A stretch of 23,175 nucleotides of DNA from an uncultured Oxalobacteraceae bacterium (GTDB taxonomy: Bacteria; Pseudomonadota; Gammaproteobacteria; Burkholderiales; Burkholderiaceae): the NCBI GenBank assembly GCA_946479705.1, contig CAMLHI010000010.1, forward strand, positions 1 to 23,175, read 5' to 3'. Under the pieces are notes generated by a model that was given only the letters and a program-made list of their open reading frames with translations, had not been told where the DNA came from and did no database searches. A program made the position numbers and the translations under genes. Shown here in pieces: positions 21,401 to 23,175 of the stretch. Position 1 is the stretch's first letter; each line of letters begins with the position of its first letter.

Positions 21401-23140
21401 GCAGCGCCGCCCAGGTCAAACTGCCGCAAGGCTACGTGACCACCTTCACTACCTTGCTCGATTTCTCCTCCCAGCTGCAGTTGAACTTTAGCAATACTCG
21501 CGCCAATCACGCCACCGGCGCGGTCAGCTATGACGTGAGCATCACCAATATCGGCGCCGACGACCTGCATGCTCCAATGACGCTGCTGCTCGATCCGGGC
21601 CGCTACTTCGGCGGCCAGGTGCAGGATGCCACGCTGGGCCAGTCATCGCTCTGGACGATCGACCTGTCGGCGGCGTTGGCAGCGCGGGGCGGCCGCCTGG
21701 CCGCCGGCGAGACCCTGGACTCCCAGACCGTCACGGTGGTGCCGGCCAGCCAGTTCGGCACCACCCCGGGTTCGGGCGCCTTGGTCAAGGCCAGCCTTGG
21801 CCACGGCGTGTACGCGGCGCCGTACGAAAACATTCCACCGATGGTCGGTATCGTCACCGATGAGGGCACGGTGGCGAGCGGGTCCGATCCAGATTTCGCC
21901 GTCGAGCTATCGCCTGCCAGCGTTGGCATGCCATGGAGCGCAACGCTGGTGGCAAGTGATCTCGACAGTTCGCAATTCTTCTGGCAAATCCTGCAGGGAC
22001 CGCGCGGCCTCACGCTCAACGCCGCTACGCCTGTCGTCACGCCGGGCGGCGGATACACCAATACCGCCACGCTGAACTGGACGCCGTCGAGTAGCGACCT
22101 GCGCGATACCGAAGTGCTGGTACGGGTCCAGGATAGCCGTGGCGGCGTGGCGCTGCGGCGCTTCACGCTGACGGTCGACGGCGGCAATGTCGCGCCGGTG
22201 CTGATCGGCGCCGAAGAAATCACGCTCGGCGAGGGCGAGCGCCTGGCGCTGCCGATTGTCGTGGCCGACGAGAATGGCGACCCAATTACGATCACGGTAC
22301 GCAATCTGCCTGCCGGCGCCAGTTTCGATGCCGCCTCCGGGCTGCTCAGCTGGACGCCGAGCTACGACCAGGCCGGCGACTATCGCAACGTTACCATCAT
22401 CGCCACCGACGGCATGGCCAGCAGCGTTCGCACCTTGACGCTGCATGTGCAGCAGCGCTACGCCCGGCCGGTCCTCGGCGCACTGCCCGCGCAATCCCTG
22501 CGCGAAGGCGACAGATTCGGTCTGCAGCTCGCCGGCAGCCTGCCTGGCGGCTTGCGTCAGGCCGACGGAACGGCAATTTCCCTGCGTTACCAGATCGCGG
22601 CGATGCCACGCGGCGCCGTGCTCGATCAGCAGACCGGCTGGTTCTCCTGGACCCCGGAGTTTGGCCAGGAAGGCCGCTTCAGCATGCCGGTCACCCTGAC
22701 CGCCACCTACACGCCGCCTGGCGGCGGCGCCCCGGTTGAAACGGCAGTGACCCAGACGCTCAACCTGAACGTGCTGCACGCCGACGCGGCGCCTCAGTTT
22801 GCCGCGCCTGCGTCCTGGACGGTGCTGGAAGGCCAGCCGCTGAGCGTGTCGGTGTTCGCGATCGACCCGCACAATGCCGACTTCGAGCCCAAGATCCGTC
22901 TCGTGCCCGGTGGCGCCCTGCAAGGCGGGAATGGTATCGCGACGGTCCAGTACGACGTCAGCGGTTTGCCGGCCGGCGCGGTATTCGACCGGGATACGCT
23001 GCAAATAGACTGGACGCCTGGCTACGCCCAGGCTGGCACCTACCAGGTTACGGTGCTGGCGAGCAGCGTGGGAGACAATGGCAGGCTCCTGTCAAGCAGC
23101 ATCGTCATCCCGATCGAGGTGGTGCCAACCGTGCGCGCAC
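187..23140 (+). CDS. giant YD-repeat / PPC-like / CARDB / putative-Ig repeat protein, 3'-truncated by the contig end
   Basis: One uninterrupted frame encodes at least 7,651 residues. ATG 187 is the start because an in-frame TAG lies at 178-180, nothing in frame precedes it, and GAAGGA (172-177) sits nine bases upstream. Domains in order: N-cap, YD block 1, two CADG folds, YD block 2, twenty PPC-like units, seventeen CARDB units, a PPC-like and an IPT-like fold, an unrecognised module, DUF11-like and FN3-like folds, a beta-propeller, SbsA-type Ig, and four putative-Ig repeats. There is no Sec signal, no membrane segment and only one cysteine (residue 5094) that I could find. The frame appears to end at TGA 23161, but that stop is in sequencing adapter, so the true C-terminus is unknown. 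By family resemblance it is probably a secreted or surface-bound adhesin or filament; export by a type I or similar non-Sec route is inference. No catalytic residues are recognised. I am sure of the gene and of its repeat nature, and much less sure of its function. Confidence 0.95.
685..2034 (+). repeat. YD-repeat block 1, decaying into DG repeats
   Basis: Residues 167-617. The first part carries recognisable RHS/YD strands, such as YHYDDERLASV, YYDYEGDKLAKV and YQYDALGRLSAV (YDALGR at residues 227-232). From about base 1100 the tyrosine pattern gives way to short strands built on a DG turn: RPDGSL, LADGTV, FTDGRA, RADGAV, YPDGRY, EPDGTV, MPDGSY, NADGSS, RADGTS. These recur at roughly 20-30 residues. 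YD strands in known structures form beta-wrapped shells. Here the block is too short to close a full RHS shell on its own. Confidence 0.8.
1746..1753 (+). repeat. G8 homopolymer inside the coding region
   Basis: Eight consecutive G bases encode part of D-V-G-G-D-D in frame. It is the longest single-base run I noticed in the gene. Runs of this kind can slip during replication, and in some surface-protein genes they act as phase-variation switches. One read state gives no evidence of variation here. Confidence 0.6.
2047..2616 (+). other. two tandem cadherin-like (CADG/He_PIG) domains
   Basis: Residues 621-810, between the two YD blocks. Each ~95-residue unit has the family signature: a Pro/Val start, W-L-x-F-D-x-A-T/S, then a Leu-x-Gly and a final ATD strand. 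The first carries DWLQFDPATRTLHG and IVATDARGL. The second carries NWLAFDAASGVLRG and LSATDWTGA, and also FADPDAADS, an acidic stretch of the kind that can bind calcium. They act as rigid Ig-fold spacers in surface proteins. Here they interrupt the YD region. Confidence 0.8.
2638..4341 (+). repeat. canonical YD-repeat block 2
   Basis: Residues 818-1385. About fifteen textbook YD strands are visible, including VDALGREIVLGRD, YDAEGQRVAEL, YDAQGQLARQVRY, YDQSGRLLSRIE, YDGLGRVLSV, YDDAGNRTLV, YDALGRERLRE and YDAAGNKAADIDPSG. Four Ala-rich, probably helical inserts (near 3106-3240, 3763-3882, 3982-4080 and 4180-4266) separate groups of strands. The RHS-associated core motif that precedes polymorphic C-terminal toxins is absent, and the block runs straight into beta-sandwich repeats. 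A toxin-shell role is therefore not supported. Confidence 0.88.
4351..10530 (+). repeat. twenty PPC-like beta-sandwich units in ten A-B pairs
   Basis: Residues 1389-3448. The units resemble bacterial pre-peptidase C-terminal (PPC) folds: a start like LxxGxxxxGxL, a Y-x-F/L-x-V strand, an L-x-x-P-x-G turn, and a late G-x-Y-x-L-x-V strand. Unit starts: 4351, 4636, 4948, 5260, 5575, 5899, 6205, 6484, 6778, 7087, 7414, 7711, 8026, 8320, 8623, 8938, 9244, 9544, 9865, 10183. Mean length is about 103 residues. Odd units carry an E/D-x-x-x-W/L-x-x-D type strand (YEFTVDERTRLYFD, YRFTIAEPTRMWFD). Most even units carry an AGDxL-type turn (VNAQAGDRLFLQ, IDAKAGDRLYFDL). No protease domain is present. The fold assignment comes from pattern alone. 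The tract looks like a stalk or a carbohydrate- or matrix-binding array. Confidence 0.75.
10576..17313 (+). repeat. seventeen CARDB (cell-adhesion-related) domains
   Basis: Residues 3464-5709. Each ~132-residue unit opens with P/A-D-L-x-V and has V-x-W-x-V-x-N-x-G, W-x-D-x-V/L-Y/W-L-S, a P-x-x-x-x-G-x-Y strand and a closing D-x-x-x-x-x-E-x-x-x-x-NN motif. Clear cases are WVDQLYLS with YTANNV, and EYSETNNT. Unit starts: 10576, 10972, 11347, 11764, 12133, 12508, 12859, 13219, 13600, 13963, 14335, 14701, 15133, 15493, 15985, 16513, 16915. Units 14 and 15 are longer (164 and 176 residues) because of loop insertions. CARDB is an Ig-like fold named for presumed adhesion; its ligand is not known. 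The codon use is more uniformly GC-rich than in the preceding PPC-like tract. Confidence 0.9.
17314..17640 (+). other. single PPC-like domain after the CARDB tract
   Basis: Residues 5710-5818. It begins PSLTIGNAIDTTLASGATK and has LYKVSASSGQTLRLSLD and a late AGDYYVLLRS strand, which are the classic PPC features. It is closer to the canonical PPC pattern than many units of the long array, and it matches the even (B) subtype. It separates the stalk from the C-terminal modules. Confidence 0.75.
17641..17922 (+). other. IPT/TIG-like Ig fold
   Basis: Residues 5819-5912. The start ITGITPDSGGSGD, the central VSVDIHGAQFAAGALVKL, and the end GLYDLQVINPDGQ follow the IPT/TIG scheme of P-x-x-G, then GxxF-x-x-G, then L-x-V-x-N-P-D-G. 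It probably acts as a spacer or binding module. Confidence 0.7.
17923..19212 (+). other. unrecognised mixed alpha/beta module
   Basis: Residues 5913-6342. This is the only long stretch that shows no internal repeat. It starts with a beta-type stretch (DVTIGIGGSQTIEPGDSALY), followed by a Gly/Pro/Thr-rich part. It then has several helix-like segments, such as LKEWMARDFDGLRARLYEA, LTRAEFVAEQSAYALRLRSA, GFFDKVQQWYGDTARFA and EMEYLRHIGLLDEQF. I do not recognise the family and see no catalytic motif with confidence. Placed between the stalk and the DUF11-like fold, it could be a functional or binding head. Confidence 0.5.
19219..19776 (+). other. DUF11-like conserved-repeat domain
   Basis: Residues 6345-6530. 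The features are YVPAGQPLPYTVSFQNPS, ITQ-like VTQLDADLDPRTLRL, a DTDTGIATWLLQAIDPATG strand pair, GFVSYTV, and IDSSARISVDGQPP. I know this order from a C-terminal module of many large bacterial and cyanobacterial repeat proteins (v.Adqpl.Ytv.F.N, then tDqLdpdLD, then WtlqsiDP.Tg, then G.vsYtv.pk...g..I.n.a.I). It is probably an Ig-like adhesive or structural fold. Confidence 0.7.
19777..20052 (+). other. FN3/Ig-like domain
   Basis: Residues 6531-6622. FSVAWKAQDDASGVKFVTL is followed by YVARDGGDFFIWKK, GEAGHTYEFLAAAMDMAGN and REA. This is the usual partner of the preceding DUF11-like fold: the DxxSGVxxxxLYVxxDGG pattern plus GHTYxFxAxAxDxxGNxE. A 246-base linker (20053-20298) with no recognisable fold follows. 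Confidence 0.7.
20299..21108 (+). other. beta-propeller, about six blades
   Basis: Residues 6705-6974. Blade-like strands repeat with a D-x-x-G-x-L-x-V pattern: LPDQSILVSAG, DMALDRFGQLWVMTG, ALAIDPDSGLIYVSSHNG, DLAFGPDGRLWGVSW, SIAFGQDGSPLAGLLLAS and TTGDGRILVAQSAHID. They resemble NHL, SMP-30 or lyase-like propellers in sequence style, but no active-site residues could be assigned. A binding role within the surface protein is more likely than catalysis. Confidence 0.6.
21109..21459 (+). other. SbsA-type Ig-like domain
   Basis: Residues 6975-7091. HVLASSVPDGAMAPLPLNEL, SISFDQTMW and LPPGMWRLEIADTLRSAA, followed by a YVTTFTT strand, follow the Big_5/SbsA Ig scheme (P-x-x-x-x-x-x-x-x-I-x-x-x-F-S/D-x-x-M, then L-x-x-G-x-Y/W-x-L, then a final F-T strand). 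Confidence 0.65.
21460..21840 (+). other. DUF11/CARDB-like beta fold
   Basis: Residues 7092-7218. AVSYDVSITNIGADDLHAP resembles the V-x-x-x-N-x-G core strand of DUF11-type domains. It is followed by a WTIDLS segment, LAAGETLDSQTV and a VVPASQFG strand. The family is uncertain; a structural spacer is the likely role. Confidence 0.5.
21892..23140 (+). repeat. four putative-Ig (He_PIG/CADG) domains, the last one cut by the contig end
   Basis: Residues 7236-7651, with units at 21892-22188, 22189-22455, 22456-22779 and 22780-23140. Units 2 to 4 share LPAGASFDAASGLLSWTPSY, MPRGAVLDQQTGWFSWTPEF and LPAGAVFDRDTLQIDWTPGY, all followed by a GxY/F-x-V-T/I strand. Unit 1 is degenerate, with GLTLNAATP and LNWTPSS. 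This is the He_PIG signature of large surface proteins. In related proteins such units often continue in number, so the true protein may be considerably longer than what is visible. Confidence 0.85.
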
Positions 23141-23175
23141 AGATCGGAAGAGCACACGTCTGAACTCCAGTCACT
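23141..23175 (+). other. Illumina TruSeq adapter contamination at the contig end
   Basis: The sequence starting AGATCGGAAGAGCACACGTC and continuing TGAACTCCAGTCAC is the standard TruSeq read-1 adapter, recalled here from memory and matching over 34 bases. The final T would be the first base of the index, or chance. It supplies the final peptide IGRAHV (residues 7653-7658), the chimeric Gln 7652 and the TGA at 23161-23163. Genuine template ends at about 23140. The leading A may be the A-tail added during library construction. Confidence 0.98.

Noticed and set aside
23141..23163. Natural C-terminus of the protein at TGA 23161
   Set aside because: The stop and the preceding six codons lie inside the TruSeq adapter sequence.

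Overview
The window is essentially one gene. A single forward open frame runs from ATG 187 to the 3' end of the contig. It encodes at least 7,651 residues of a giant, multidomain, almost cysteine-free repeat protein of the RHS/YD - PPC-like - CARDB - putative-Ig type. It is preceded by a 186-base leader. The last 35 bases (23141-23175) match the Illumina TruSeq read-1 adapter, so the TGA at 23161-23163 and the last residues of the apparent protein are artefacts and the true C-terminus is missing. No second gene, RNA gene, mobile element or CRISPR array can be supported.

Organism: the very GC-rich coding sequence, a Shine-Dalgarno site (GAAGGA) and a bacterial-type mosaic surface protein point to a high-GC Gram-negative bacterium. 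The domain mixture reminds me of giant proteins from Oxalobacteraceae (Massilia/Duganella-like) and other Proteobacteria, but that placement is inference from general knowledge, not from a search.

Layout of the protein, with approximate residues. 1-90: N-terminal cap with a GQGLGL motif and no Sec signal. 167-617: YD block 1, whose second half turns into degenerate DG repeats. 621-810: two cadherin-like (CADG) Ig folds. 818-1385: canonical YD block 2 with four Ala-rich inserts. 1389-3448: twenty ~103-residue PPC-like beta-sandwich units that alternate strictly between two subtypes (A-B x10). 3464-5709: seventeen ~132-residue CARDB Ig folds. 5710-5818: one more PPC-like unit. 5819-5912: an IPT/TIG-like fold. 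5913-6342: an unrecognised mixed alpha/beta module. 6345-6530: a DUF11-like module. 6531-6622: an FN3-like fold. 6705-6974: a beta-propeller. 6975-7091: an SbsA-type Ig fold. 7092-7218: a DUF11/CARDB-like fold. 7236-7651: four putative-Ig (He_PIG/CADG) repeats running off the end.

The parts read as a long extracellular stalk of about 37 PPC-like and CARDB units. The YD region sits at the N-terminal end, and a set of non-repetitive modules (unknown module, propeller) sits toward the missing C-terminus. A role as a secreted or cell-surface adhesin or matrix filament is the natural inference. Neither the export signal nor an anchor is visible in the window, and no export genes are adjacent. The long open frames on the opposite strand are shadows of the GC-rich codon usage.
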